Origin: Vulcanimicrobiota bacterium
GTDB lineage: Bacteria > Vulcanimicrobiota > Vulcanimicrobiia > Vulcanimicrobiales > Vulcanimicrobiaceae
Direction of reading: 5' to 3'
Assembly: GCA_019232905.1 (NCBI GenBank)
Contig: JAFANA010000008.1
Span: 42,883 to 106,882, forward strand
Length of the DNA stretch: 64,000 bases
Positions 26,799 to 35,462 of this stretch are shown here, piece after piece. Under the pieces are notes generated by a model that had not been told where the DNA came from, made no database searches, and saw only the letters and a program-made list of their open reading frames with translations. A program made the translations under genes and the position numbers. How positions within the stretch are numbered: the first letter of the stretch is position 1; every line of letters begins with the position of its first letter.

Positions 26799-26824
26799 TG
26801 CGTTCCCTCATTTCTGCAGTGCCG

Positions 26825-27337
26825 TTAGGCTTTTGCGCGCTGAGGCAGTCTCCAGTTCGGACGGATGAAGTGACACGTGTACCCGTCGGGATATTTTTGT
26901 AAGTAGTCCTGATGCTCGGGTTCGGCTTCCCAGAACTCGCCGGCAGGTGCAACTTCCGTCACGACCTTTCCGGGCCAAAGTCCCGACGCTTCAACGTCGG
27001 CGATCGTTTCTTCGGCGATGCGGCGCTGTTCGTCGGTTGTATAGAAGATCGCGGAACGATAGCTCGCGCCGCGGTCGTTCCCTTGACGATTGAGCGTCGT
27101 GGGGTCGTGCAGCTGAAAGAAGAATTCAAGCAACTGCCGATAGCTCAGCTGCGCGGGATCGAATACTATTTCGACCGCTTCCGCATGCGTGCCGTGATTG
27201 CGATACGTCGCATTCGGCACGTCGCCCCCGCTGTACCCGACGCGCGTGGAAATGACGCCGGGAAAACTTCGTAGGAGCTCTTGCACGCCCCAGAAGCAAC
27301 CACCAGCTAGGATCGCGCGCTCAGTTCTTTCACTCAT
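26825..27337 (-). CDS. msrA: Peptide methionine sulfoxide reductase A
   Basis: A 170-residue enzyme that reduces methionine-S-sulfoxide in proteins. The catalytic Cys is in AGGCFWGVQ (Cys about 14). [20 protein letters not shown] and [18 protein letters not shown] are standard MsrA blocks, with no fused MsrB. The frame is open up to 27382; the ATG at 27337 ([10 protein letters not shown]) fits the usual N-terminus. It is the first gene of a minus-strand operon with the sulfite-oxidase-like enzyme 26 bases downstream. Confidence 0.94.
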   Translation of the reverse strand: MSERTERAILAGGCFWGVQELLRSFPGVISTRVGYSGGDVPNATYRNHGTHAEAVEIVFDPAQLSYRQLLEFFFQLHDPTTLNRQGNDRGASYRSAIFYTTDEQRRIAEETIADVEASGLWPGKVVTEVAPAGEFWEAEPEHQDYLQKYPDGYTCHFIRPNWRLPQRAKA

Positions 27338-27439
27338 CTTCGTACTGCCTCGTGACGTGTTGGACCGGTTACGGTTCAACATAGTTGCGGGATGGCCCGC
27401 TAGGGAAACTCCGGCCGATCGTCGCTAAGACGTGACATC

Positions 27440-28624
27440 GTGCAATTCTCCGTTGGAACAAACTATTGGCCGCGCCGCAGCGCATTGGAGATGTGGCGGC
27501 GATTCGATCCCGGCGAGATCGGCGAAGATTTTGCGCGTATCGCGGCGCTCGAACTCGACACCGTGCGGCTCTTCCTCCGATGGGATGATTTTCAACCGCA
27601 CCCCGAAACGATCGACCCGGTCATGCTCGATCGTCTCGAGTCCGTCGCCTCGCTCGCGGCCGAGCGCGGATTGCGCACGGTGCCGGTTCTGTGCAATGGA
27701 CACAACAGCGGGGTCAATTGGTTGCCGCAATGGGCGCTCGAGCCAAGCGGCTCGCGAGCGAAGAATTTATATGGCGGCGACCTACTCGATGCGCAAAGCC
27801 GTTTTGCGCGCGCCGTCGGAGATCGGCTTCGTGGACACCCGGGCGTCTTTGCCTGGGATATCGGCCACGCATTTACAGACGTCTCGCAGCCGCCGCGTGG
27901 GAAGCTGCGCACGGGCGGCCACGAAACCGAGTCGATCGGAGCGCGTGAAGCAGCGCAATGGAGCCGGCGGCTCACGGACGTGCTGAAGGACGCTTCGGGC
28001 TTCCCGTGCACGGCAGGCACGTTCAGCGCAGACATTACGGAAGAACGCAACCTTCGCCTCGAGTCGCTCTGCGTGCCGTTTGCGTTTGCATCGATGCAAG
28101 GATCGAGCATGACGGTAACCTTCGCGCGAAACCGGCTCGATCCGGAAGTCGTTCCGTTTCTCGCGATGGTCGCGGCTTCGTTCTCGCGTAAGCCGGTGCT
28201 TGTCAGCGGCTTTGGAAATCCAACCTGCCCCGCGCAAAAATTGTCTCTCTTCGAACGATTTCCGTTACCCGGTGAGTCGTATGAAACCGTTTCACCGGAT
28301 GACCCGCTTTTTGCAGCCTATCCGTGTCTGAGCGAAGACGAGAACGCGGCGTACTGCACGAGCGTGCTCGAGCGGCTGCACGCCGACGGCAGACTCGGCG
28401 CTTATTGGTGGTGTTGGGCTGATAACCCCGGCTTCTACGGAATCATTCGCAATGACGGAAGCGAGAAACCCGTAGCAGCCGCGCTATCCGCATTTGCGCG
28501 CGAGAGGCGCACTGTCGTACCGCCTGCCGATATGCCGATGATTTCAAGTGCGTACTATTACCGAACGCTTCCAGCGAGCGCGCAGACCCTGTACGATGCC
28601 TTCTTGGGCTCGGTTAGCCGATAG
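27440..28624 (+). CDS. Glycoside hydrolase 5/42-like TIM barrel, probably non-catalytic
   Basis: A 394-residue protein resembling the (beta/alpha)8 barrels of GH5-type mannanase/cellulase relatives: FSVGTNYWPRRSALEMW at the start, DTVRLFLRWDDFQP, HPGVFAWDIG and YWWCWAD. In active relatives the acid/base Glu follows WDIGN; here it reads WDIGHAF (about 139-145). The nucleophile strand, usually KPVLLEEFG, reads KPVLVSGFG (251-259). Both catalytic Glu appear absent. No signal peptide is seen. The start is GTG at 27440. It may bind a sugar or have another function. Alignment errors on my side are possible. Confidence 0.7.
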   Translation: MQFSVGTNYWPRRSALEMWRRFDPGEIGEDFARIAALELDTVRLFLRWDDFQPHPETIDPVMLDRLESVASLAAERGLRTVPVLCNGHNSGVNWLPQWALEPSGSRAKNLYGGDLLDAQSRFARAVGDRLRGHPGVFAWDIGHAFTDVSQPPRGKLRTGGHETESIGAREAAQWSRRLTDVLKDASGFPCTAGTFSADITEERNLRLESLCVPFAFASMQGSSMTVTFARNRLDPEVVPFLAMVAASFSRKPVLVSGFGNPTCPAQKLSLFERFPLPGESYETVSPDDPLFAAYPCLSEDENAAYCTSVLERLHADGRLGAYWWCWADNPGFYGIIRNDGSEKPVAAALSAFARERRTVVPPADMPMISSAYYYRTLPASAQTLYDAFLGSVSR

Positions 28625-28640
28625 CGATAGCATATAGAAA

Positions 28641-28682
28641 AGGTGTACAGACAGCTTACGGCCGCATTGCTACGATGGCAGG
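28641..28682 (+). promoter_or_regulatory. Promoter-like element ahead of redoxin paralogue
   Basis: AGGTGTACAGAC at 28641-28652 and TGCTACGATG at 28669-28678 recur with identical spacing upstream of the hydrolase gene near 60.96 kb. TGCTACGAT looks like an extended -10, and CAGACA 17 bases upstream is a possible -35. Transcription would begin at about the GTG at 28683, giving a leaderless message. Confidence 0.5.
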
Positions 28683-29750
28683 GTGTTCAAGGTGATTTCG
28701 CTCCTGGCAATCCTAATCGGAATCGCGGTTGCGATTGCAAGCCCGGCAGCAACGGTTTCCGAGGGTAAAAGCGTGATACAGTTACCCGTTTCCGGCAATT
28801 TCCCGTCGCTCGCAGGCGGTCTCGAATGGCTGAATTCAAAGCCGTTGACGCCTGCCGAATTACGCGGCAAAGTCGTCCTCGTTGATTTCTGGACGTACAC
28901 GTGCGTGAATTGGCTGCGCACGCTACCCTACGTGCGCGCTTGGAACGATACGTACCGGGATCACGGGCTCGTGGTGATCGGTGTACACACGCCGGAGTTT
29001 TCGTTCGAGAAGAACGTCGACAACGTCAAAGCGGCAATCAAGGCGATGCGCGTCGACTACCCGGTCGTTATCGACAGCAACTACGGGATTTGGAACGCCT
29101 TCTCCAACGAATACTGGCCGGCCGAATACGTCATCGATGCGCAGGGTCGCATTCGCTATAGCCACTTCGGCGAAGGGGCGTATCAGGAAACGGAACGCGC
29201 GATCAAGCAACTGCTGCTTGACGCCGGAAACAAGAACGTCGGTAACGCGCTCGTCACGGTGGAACCGATGGGTCTCGAGGTTGCCGCCGATTGGAACGAC
29301 GTGCGCTCTCCTGAAAGTTATCTCGGATACCGGCAAACGCAGGGATTCGCGTCGTCCGGCGGCATTGCACGCGACCGGTCGCAGACCTACGCGTTCCCAA
29401 ATTCGCTCCAGCTCAACGAATGGGCCCTTTCAGGGCAGTGGACTTCCGGTAGCGAAGCAGTCGTGCTCGACAAAGCGCCCGGAAAAATCGCGTTCCGCTT
29501 TCACGCACGCGATGTCAACCTCATCATGAGTCCGCCTCGCGAAGGAGCGCGCGTGCGTTTCCGCGTGTTCGTCGACGGACATCCGCCGGCCGATGCGCAC
29601 GGAGGCGACGCGGACGCAAATGGCGACGGCGTCGTAACGCAGCAACGAACGTATCAATTGATCCGTCAGCAAAAACCGATTCGCGAGCGGACGTTCACTA
29701 TTGAATTTTTCGATGAAGGAGCGCAGGCGTATGATTTCACGTTCGGGTAA
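28683..29750 (+). CDS. DipZ-like redoxin, single-Cys (CxxW) variant
   Basis: A 355-residue exported redoxin, paralogous to the gene at 10256. The signal/anchor is MFKVISLLAILIGIAVAIAS. The thioredoxin-like domain has TYTCVNWLRTLPYVRAW (Cys about 74, Trp 77), so the resolving Cys of CxxC is absent; CxNW variants are known in this family. HTPEFSFEKNVDNV and YWPAEYVID follow. The C-terminal half (from about 200) is the DipZ-type beta domain ending FEFFDEG-like. The GTG start lies just after the -10-like sequence. Nine bases separate it from the toroid-protein gene, so the two are probably co-transcribed. Confidence 0.82.
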   Translation: MFKVISLLAILIGIAVAIASPAATVSEGKSVIQLPVSGNFPSLAGGLEWLNSKPLTPAELRGKVVLVDFWTYTCVNWLRTLPYVRAWNDTYRDHGLVVIGVHTPEFSFEKNVDNVKAAIKAMRVDYPVVIDSNYGIWNAFSNEYWPAEYVIDAQGRIRYSHFGEGAYQETERAIKQLLLDAGNKNVGNALVTVEPMGLEVAADWNDVRSPESYLGYRQTQGFASSGGIARDRSQTYAFPNSLQLNEWALSGQWTSGSEAVVLDKAPGKIAFRFHARDVNLIMSPPREGARVRFRVFVDGHPPADAHGGDADANGDGVVTQQRTYQLIRQQKPIRERTFTIEFFDEGAQAYDFTFG

Positions 29751-29759
29751 CATCACCGC

Positions 29760-30671
29760 GTGAGTGAAGCAAGCGTGATCCGCTGGCTTCTCGATGGTGA
29801 CCCCGCGATTCGATGGCAAGCGATGCGCGATCTAACACGCGATACGGAAGACGCGATTTCCGTCGAACGCTCGCGCGTTGCCGCTGAAGGCTGGGGACGC
29901 GCGCTACTCGATAGGCAATCTGCCGGCGGCTGGTGGGGCGCAGCCGATGAGGAAGGTTGGATGATCTCGACCGATGCGCTTGCGCTGCTGCGCGAAATGG
30001 GCGTGGATCCGTCAAGCGATGACGTGCGCCGGGCGATCGAGCGCGTGAAGCAGCATCTGACGTTCGAGTCGCTAGGTAACCGTCCGTACTTCGACGGTGA
30101 GACCGAAGCGTGCATCAACGGGGCCATTCTCGCAATCGGCAGTTACTTCGGCGAACGTTGCGATGCCGTCGTCGATCGTCTTTTGAGCGAGCAACTCGCA
30201 GACGGCGGTTGGAACTGCGAGGCGCCGCCGAGCATGCGTTCATCGTTCAATTCGACGATTCGCGTTCTCGAAGGCCTCTTGGAATTCGAGCACCGCTGGG
30301 GCGCGACGGACGCGATCACGAGCGCCCGCGATAAAGCGCATGAGTATCTGCTCGAGCGCAAGATGTTGCGCCGGCGCTCGACCGGCGACATTATCGAGCG
30401 CAAGTGGACGCGGTTCACGTTTCCCACGACATGGCACTACGACGTTCTGCGCGGTCTCGACTATCTGCGCAGCGCCGGCGTCGAGCCCGATGAACGTGCG
30501 GCGGAAGCGATCGGCGTCGTCAAAGCGCGACGTCATCAAAACGGCCGTTGGCCGATGAATCATCTGCATCCGGATCGCTTGAAGTTTTCGCTGGAACCGG
30601 AAACCGGCAGAGCCAGCCGCTGGAATACGATGCGCGCAATGCGAGTTCTCAACTGGTACGAGCAGCGCTAA
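29760..30671 (+). CDS. Squalene-cyclase/prenyltransferase-like alpha-alpha toroid protein
   Basis: A 303-residue cytoplasmic protein built of helix pairs with QW-like motifs: RQSAGGWWG near 59, EQLADGGWNC near 147 and RHQNGRWPMNH near 270. This is the alpha/alpha-toroid fold of terpene cyclases and protein prenyltransferases. The catalytic DXDD of squalene-hopene cyclases is not seen and the protein is half their length, so cyclase activity is doubtful. The start is GTG at 29760. It follows the redoxin gene by nine bases and overlaps the converging membrane-protein gene by 23 bases at the 3' end. Confidence 0.65.
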   Translation: MSEASVIRWLLDGDPAIRWQAMRDLTRDTEDAISVERSRVAAEGWGRALLDRQSAGGWWGAADEEGWMISTDALALLREMGVDPSSDDVRRAIERVKQHLTFESLGNRPYFDGETEACINGAILAIGSYFGERCDAVVDRLLSEQLADGGWNCEAPPSMRSSFNSTIRVLEGLLEFEHRWGATDAITSARDKAHEYLLERKMLRRRSTGDIIERKWTRFTFPTTWHYDVLRGLDYLRSAGVEPDERAAEAIGVVKARRHQNGRWPMNHLHPDRLKFSLEPETGRASRWNTMRAMRVLNWYEQR

Positions 30672-31428
30672 CCCACGACGCTTCAGGTGCCGATTGTAAC
30701 TCCGCGACGACCCAAGCGGCTCCGGCAATGAGGAAGTTTATGCAAAATTCGGACCAATCATTATGCGACTGCGGGTGCGCGATGACGATCGGAACCCAGA
30801 CCAGCAAGCCGAAGAGCACCAGCATAAGCGTCATTAGACGCATTGCAAGCTGCGCTTGACGATTGATCAGCATGGCAATCGCGGCAAGCGCGAACGCAAC
30901 CGTGGTGAGGATTGCCCAGAACATTTGACTCGGCGGAATCCATGCCGGAACCAAATCTGCAGTAGCCTTGAGAAAGATTGCCTGAGCGAGCGTGAATGCA
31001 ATCGTGCACAGGCCGAGGCCGATACGGGCAATGCGTCCGAGCATTGACGCCTGCGCGGCGTTCGTCTCGGTTGACGCGTATATGGCAATCGCGCCGCAAA
31101 CCAAACAGAACGCTTCAGCGAAGCTGTCGTATTGGAGGAAGTTGCCCGGTTGAACGATGATGCCGCCGATACGGTCGAGCGCGAAGATTGCGTAGACCGC
31201 GCCGAAGACGATCGATGCAATTCGCGCGGTTCGCGGGAAGACGAGCCCGATTCCACCGGCAGTTTGAGCGACTATGAGAAAGTCGCCGATGACCCGGCCG
31301 CCGGGAAGCTTCCATATGCTCGCAAGTCCCTGCCATGTGTCGGCGTCGTGCCACATCAACGCGATGATGCCGAAAAGCACCGCCGAAGCGCCAAGTACGA
31401 CCCGTCCATAGAGCGCGGCTCTCGCCAT
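30649..31428 (-). CDS. Multi-pass membrane protein, DoxX-like
   Basis: A 259-residue inner-membrane protein with about seven hydrophobic segments, among them VVLGASAVLFGIIALMW and GLGLCTIAFTLAQAIFL. The N-terminal half resembles DoxX-type or DoxD-like proteins (WKLPGGRVIGDFLIVAQTAG). Function is unknown. The ATG at 31426-31428 was preferred to a TTG nine bases further up. It follows the terminator of the outer-membrane gene on the same strand. Confidence 0.6.
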   Translation of the reverse strand: MARAALYGRVVLGASAVLFGIIALMWHDADTWQGLASIWKLPGGRVIGDFLIVAQTAGGIGLVFPRTARIASIVFGAVYAIFALDRIGGIIVQPGNFLQYDSFAEAFCLVCGAIAIYASTETNAAQASMLGRIARIGLGLCTIAFTLAQAIFLKATADLVPAWIPPSQMFWAILTTVAFALAAIAMLINRQAQLAMRLMTLMLVLFGLLVWVPIVIAHPQSHNDWSEFCINFLIAGAAWVVAELQSAPEASWVSAARTS

Positions 31429-31469
31429 GCCGGGCAAAACGAGCGAACGTCGCAGACTGTGACGCCCTG

Positions 31470-31495
31470 AAAAACGTTTCCGGGCGAAGCGTTTT
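31470..31495 (-). terminator. Intrinsic terminator overlapping the stop of the outer-membrane gene
   Basis: On the minus strand AAAACGCTTC pairs with GAAACGTTTT across a short GCCCG loop, with one mismatch, and ends in a T run. The stem includes the TAA of the 31494-32450 gene. Confidence 0.6.
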
Positions 31496-32450
31496 AGTGG
31501 ACGTAGTTGACGGCGATTGCCGGAGTCACCGATGCAGCCGTGTTGACCCCCGACGGAAAAATGCGCACCCCGGCAATAATGCCGACGTCCGGCGACCAGT
31601 TGTATTCGATCGCGGGCGCGAGCGCGAATGAGTGGCTCTCGCCGGAATCGATCGTTTCACCGGCCGTCGACGTCAACCGCGTGTTCCCGCTCTGCGTGTA
31701 TACGAAGTCATTCGCAAGCACCCATTTCCGTGTTGCGCTGTACTCCATGGCTGCATCGAGCGTAAGCACCGTACCAGGATGTGCGCTTCCGGAAAAATCG
31801 GATCCGGTTCCGTAGATGCTCGCTCCGTGTACGAGCGCGGCACTGGAGAACGTGTCGGAGAAATTCAAGCGTGCGCGCAGAATGCGTCCGTTGGGCATCC
31901 AGAAGTAGGTTTGCGTATAGAGCGAAATCTTCGTGGCGTACGCGCCGCCGCCCTGACCATCACTCGAACGCTCGCCGAGGTTGTCGTATTTCCCCGTAGG
32001 GAACGTTTCCTGTACGGAAACGGACGTCGTTGGGATCCAGCTTCCTGCGCGATATTGCGTGAGACGATATTGCGCGAGCACTGCCCAGTCCCCCATACCG
32101 ATACCGGAGCTGTTCAGTCCATTGGACACGGCCGTATAGCCGAAGACGGGAATCATTCCGACGTTGAACCGGTCCGTCAGCCCGTAGATAACGTATGTCA
32201 GCGATCCGTATGCGTTTTCGTGCGGGGCGGGTTTCAGGGCACCATGCGCATTGTACGCGCCGTATTGAACGACGTCGTAAAGATACGGTTCCACGAGAAT
32301 GTGCCCGTGTGGCAACGTTCCCGCGCTAGGCGCGAGCAACGGGCCCGTCCACCAGGCATCGGAGAGCGCTTGACGCGATGGAGTAGGCGAGGGTGAAGGC
32401 ATGACCTGCGCGTGCGCAATCGCGATCGATGCCGCGAGAGCAGCGAACAT
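31494..32450 (-). CDS. Outer-membrane beta-barrel protein (transporter-like, MetA-pathway-of-phenol-degradation type)
   Basis: A 318-residue exported protein. A short hydrophobic leader MFAALAASIAIAHA, lacking N-terminal Lys/Arg, precedes a Pro/Ser stretch (MPSPSPTPS). The remainder alternates hydrophobic and polar residues in amphipathic strands such as GSWIPTTSVSVQETFPTGKY and ends in VNYVH. This resembles the Phenol_MetA_deg/transporter family of putative outer-membrane channels. The ATG is the first possible start after an in-frame TAG and directly follows a strong promoter, so the message is probably leaderless. Confidence 0.65.
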   Translation of the reverse strand: MFAALAASIAIAHAQVMPSPSPTPSRQALSDAWWTGPLLAPSAGTLPHGHILVEPYLYDVVQYGAYNAHGALKPAPHENAYGSLTYVIYGLTDRFNVGMIPVFGYTAVSNGLNSSGIGMGDWAVLAQYRLTQYRAGSWIPTTSVSVQETFPTGKYDNLGERSSDGQGGGAYATKISLYTQTYFWMPNGRILRARLNFSDTFSSAALVHGASIYGTGSDFSGSAHPGTVLTLDAAMEYSATRKWVLANDFVYTQSGNTRLTSTAGETIDSGESHSFALAPAIEYNWSPDVGIIAGVRIFPSGVNTAASVTPAIAVNYVH

Positions 32451-32484
32451 GCAACTATTATACTAGTCCTATAATGATAGTCAA
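32451..32484 (-). promoter_or_regulatory. Sigma70-like promoter giving a leaderless mRNA
   Basis: On the minus strand TTGACT (32484-32479), a 16-base spacer and a perfect TATAAT (32462-32457) precede the ATG at 32450 by only six bases. The expected start of transcription is the A of the ATG. Confidence 0.7.
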
Positions 32485-32588
32485 GCGTAAACGGCACTAT
32501 ATGCGCTGCGTATTACATCAACATGAAATGCAGAAACTTGTATTTTGTTAACACATCCATAAGCCGTCCATAAATTGACGACGGTCAA

Positions 32589-35333
32589 ATGGGCTCTATG
32601 CAAACACGCATTGTTGCCGCTCTTGTAGCGGCTGCGCTGCTTAGCGTCCCACTCTCCGCCGCCGCTGCAACAACGCAGAACGGCTCCGCGAATTTAAGCG
32701 GTCGCGTGCTCAGCGCGAACGGCGGCCTGCCCGTGCAAGGCGCGCAAGTCGAACTCGACGGCGCAGGGCGGAAGGTCGCGACGGCGACCACGGACGCAAA
32801 CGGCGTCTATACGTTTACCTCAGAACCGCAGGGCGAATATTCCGTCCTAATTGTCGCGCGCGGCTATTTCGCAACGCGCGTTCCCACCGTCGTACTGGTC
32901 GACGGCCGTCTCACCAACGTTACGACCGCCGTTCAAGCTTCGGCCAGCGGGTCCGCGAATCTGAAAGAGATTGGACACGTTGTCACGGCAATGAACAGCG
33001 GAAATTCGTTGCAAACCACTACCACCGTCAACGAATACGTCGATCCCTCGCTTATTCAAAGCATGGCGTACTCGCATGTCGGCGACTTGCTCGCACGTCT
33101 CCCCGGCATCAACATGCACACGAGTCCGTCGAACGGCGATGACATGTCGATCAGTATCCGCGGCTTCGACCCGTCGGAGACTGCGACATTGATCGACGGT
33201 CATCCGGCCGGTCCGATCGGCGCGTTCGGCGGCGCGAATAGCCCGGCGTTCGACTACAAACTCGCGCCGTTTTGGGGACTCTCCGGTACGAGCGTGATCA
33301 TGGGATCGGGCGCGGCCGGCCTCTACGGCGTCTCGACGATCGCAGGCGCCGTCAACTTCGAAACACTCAACCCGACGCGCGACCCGCAAGCATCACTCTT
33401 CCAGGGCGCCGGTAATCTCGATCATACGATGAGCGCTGCGACGGCAACGGGTGCGCTCGGAAAGCTCGGCTACGCGCTCGCAGGCGCAGTGCAAGGTTCC
33501 ACGGGACAATTCCCCGGCGGCAATATCACGCAAACGGCGAACATGGCCGCGAGCCAAGTCTGCGGGAACTGCGCGATGCCGGTTGCCGGTGGAACGCCGG
33601 CGCCGTACTCGCCGCCCGACATCTCGACCGCAAACGCGCAAGCGAACACGAACTGGGTGAGCGGCGCGTATACGCAGCGAAATGCGCTCGCGAAATTCAC
33701 CTACAGCCCCTCTTCGAAGACGCAGTTCCTCGGCGCGTTTTTCGATGCGAGCACCTGGAATGATAAGACGGGCAACGGCGATCAAGACGCAATTTCGTAT
33801 CCGCTCGCGTTAAAGAACGGGCAGAGTCTCGCCGGCAACAATTATTTGATCAACGGGGTGATGACGAATTGCTCGAGTTCGACGATTCCGATTCTCAACG
33901 ATTCCGGCTACGGCTGTTATACGCCGGAGCAATACGCTCAGTATTTCAGCGGGCCGGCCGGTGGCGGTCCCGGACGCTGGAACGCAAGTCACATGGAAGA
34001 TTATCACGCCCGTGTGACGCAGCAGATCGGCAGCACGCAGTTCATTGTCGACGGCTTTGCCAACAACTACGACATGGACGAGCACAAGAGTCCGACGGGG
34101 CCGTTCTTTGAAGATGATTACCTCACGCACGGTTTGTTGCTTTCCGATGAGCTGCAAGCCGGAACGCACGACGTTTCGTTCGGGTACTACACGCAACATC
34201 AGCGGCACGTTGCCTCGACGAATTACAGCAACGGGAATCCGTCGGTGGTGAATCCGGACTTCTTCCTCGGCTCGAATAGCTGGTTCTTGCGCGATCAGTG
34301 GCAAGAGTCGCTCAAGTTCGCCGTCTCGGCAGACCTCTGGGAGCAGTACTCGAAAACCACCCAGGCGTATAACTTCGACCCGCGCCTCGCATTGGTGTAT
34401 CGCCCCGATACGAACGACGTCATCCGTTTGACCGGCGGACGTTCTTATAGCGAGCCCGATCCGTCGCTGCTCTACCTTGCGCCGCAGCCGAGCCTCGGCG
34501 CGCCGCTCAGCGCGAACCCCGTCTACGGCGGTTACTCGCCGATCGGTAACGCGGGAAATCCAAATCTGAAACCCGAGACCGCGATCGATACCGAAATCGC
34601 GCTCGGCCATCGTTTCGACCGGCGCCTCACGCTGCAATTCGATGCGTACAATACGCTCGAAAACAACGCAATTCTGTCATCGGTTCTACCGCTCTCGGCT
34701 TACCCGCAATACAGCTCGTATCTGACGCCGGCTGTACTCGCGCCGTATCTTGCGCACCTCGGCAGCTACATCCCGAATATTACCGCGAACAACCTCGGCC
34801 TCACGGCGTACGCAAACGCCGCTCAGGCGTTGTATCGCGGTATCGATCTCGATGCGAACGTCGGCCTCGTGCGCAATCTCACGCTCGACGCTCAGTACGG
34901 CGTTCAAACCGCCCAGTATCGCGGCGTGCCGGATGCGCTGCTGCAGACGAATCCCTATCTCGTGAACAACACGCAGATGGCGAAGATTCCGCTGCAGAAG
35001 GCATTCGCCAGCCTTGTGTATGCGAATACTTCCGGTGTAAAGGCCGAAGTCGACGAAACGTATATCGGGAACAACAACCAGTTCGTCATTCCGGCGTTCG
35101 CGTACACGGACGCGAGCATTGCGAAAACAACGGACAATATCACCGTCACGTTCGGTGTCTCGAATCTCTTCAACAACGGGACGACGCAGTACGGTCAAAT
35201 CGGCCTCGGTACGCCGGTGCCGGTCAACTCGTATGGTTTTGCGAACGGACTCACGACGGGCCTGGCGCAAGGTCAGGAACTCTATGGTCTAATGCCCCGA
35301 CAAGCGTGGCTGACGGTCACCATCCACACGTAA
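32589..35333 (+). CDS. TonB-dependent receptor
   Basis: A 914-residue outer-membrane receptor. The signal peptide ends near LSAAAA (residue about 27). Residues about 33-112 are a carboxypeptidase-regulatory-like domain (SANLSGRVLSANGGLPVQGA). The plug follows with DLLARLPGINMHTS, ISIRGFDPSETATLIDGHP and GLYGVSTIAGAVNFET, then a 22-strand-type barrel with NAGNPNLKPETAIDTEIALG near 655-675. The plug is canonical, unlike the more divergent receptor at 6389, and suggests a siderophore- or cobalamin-like cargo, not identifiable. An ATG three codons in (32598) is an alternative start. An intrinsic terminator follows. Confidence 0.93.
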   Translation: MGSMQTRIVAALVAAALLSVPLSAAAATTQNGSANLSGRVLSANGGLPVQGAQVELDGAGRKVATATTDANGVYTFTSEPQGEYSVLIVARGYFATRVPTVVLVDGRLTNVTTAVQASASGSANLKEIGHVVTAMNSGNSLQTTTTVNEYVDPSLIQSMAYSHVGDLLARLPGINMHTSPSNGDDMSISIRGFDPSETATLIDGHPAGPIGAFGGANSPAFDYKLAPFWGLSGTSVIMGSGAAGLYGVSTIAGAVNFETLNPTRDPQASLFQGAGNLDHTMSAATATGALGKLGYALAGAVQGSTGQFPGGNITQTANMAASQVCGNCAMPVAGGTPAPYSPPDISTANAQANTNWVSGAYTQRNALAKFTYSPSSKTQFLGAFFDASTWNDKTGNGDQDAISYPLALKNGQSLAGNNYLINGVMTNCSSSTIPILNDSGYGCYTPEQYAQYFSGPAGGGPGRWNASHMEDYHARVTQQIGSTQFIVDGFANNYDMDEHKSPTGPFFEDDYLTHGLLLSDELQAGTHDVSFGYYTQHQRHVASTNYSNGNPSVVNPDFFLGSNSWFLRDQWQESLKFAVSADLWEQYSKTTQAYNFDPRLALVYRPDTNDVIRLTGGRSYSEPDPSLLYLAPQPSLGAPLSANPVYGGYSPIGNAGNPNLKPETAIDTEIALGHRFDRRLTLQFDAYNTLENNAILSSVLPLSAYPQYSSYLTPAVLAPYLAHLGSYIPNITANNLGLTAYANAAQALYRGIDLDANVGLVRNLTLDAQYGVQTAQYRGVPDALLQTNPYLVNNTQMAKIPLQKAFASLVYANTSGVKAEVDETYIGNNNQFVIPAFAYTDASIAKTTDNITVTFGVSNLFNNGTTQYGQIGLGTPVPVNSYGFANGLTTGLAQGQELYGLMPRQAWLTVTIHT

Positions 35334-35360
35334 ACATCAGGCACGTCGCTGATATCACAA

Positions 35361-35388
35361 AAAGGCCGTGGATTATTCCGCGGCCTTT
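35361..35388. terminator. Bidirectional intrinsic terminator
   Basis: AAAGGCCGTGG and CCGCGGCCTTT form an 11-base stem (one G-T pair) around ATTATT. It lies between the converging TonB-receptor gene and the outer-membrane gene ending at 35463, flanked by A-rich and T-containing sequence, so it can serve both. Confidence 0.75.
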
Positions 35389-35462
35389 GCGTTTGTCGTC
35401 CACGTTGCGCTCGAAATTTTCGAAGTACGCAATACGCAGTGCTTTCATGGCTGCTGGTTCGG

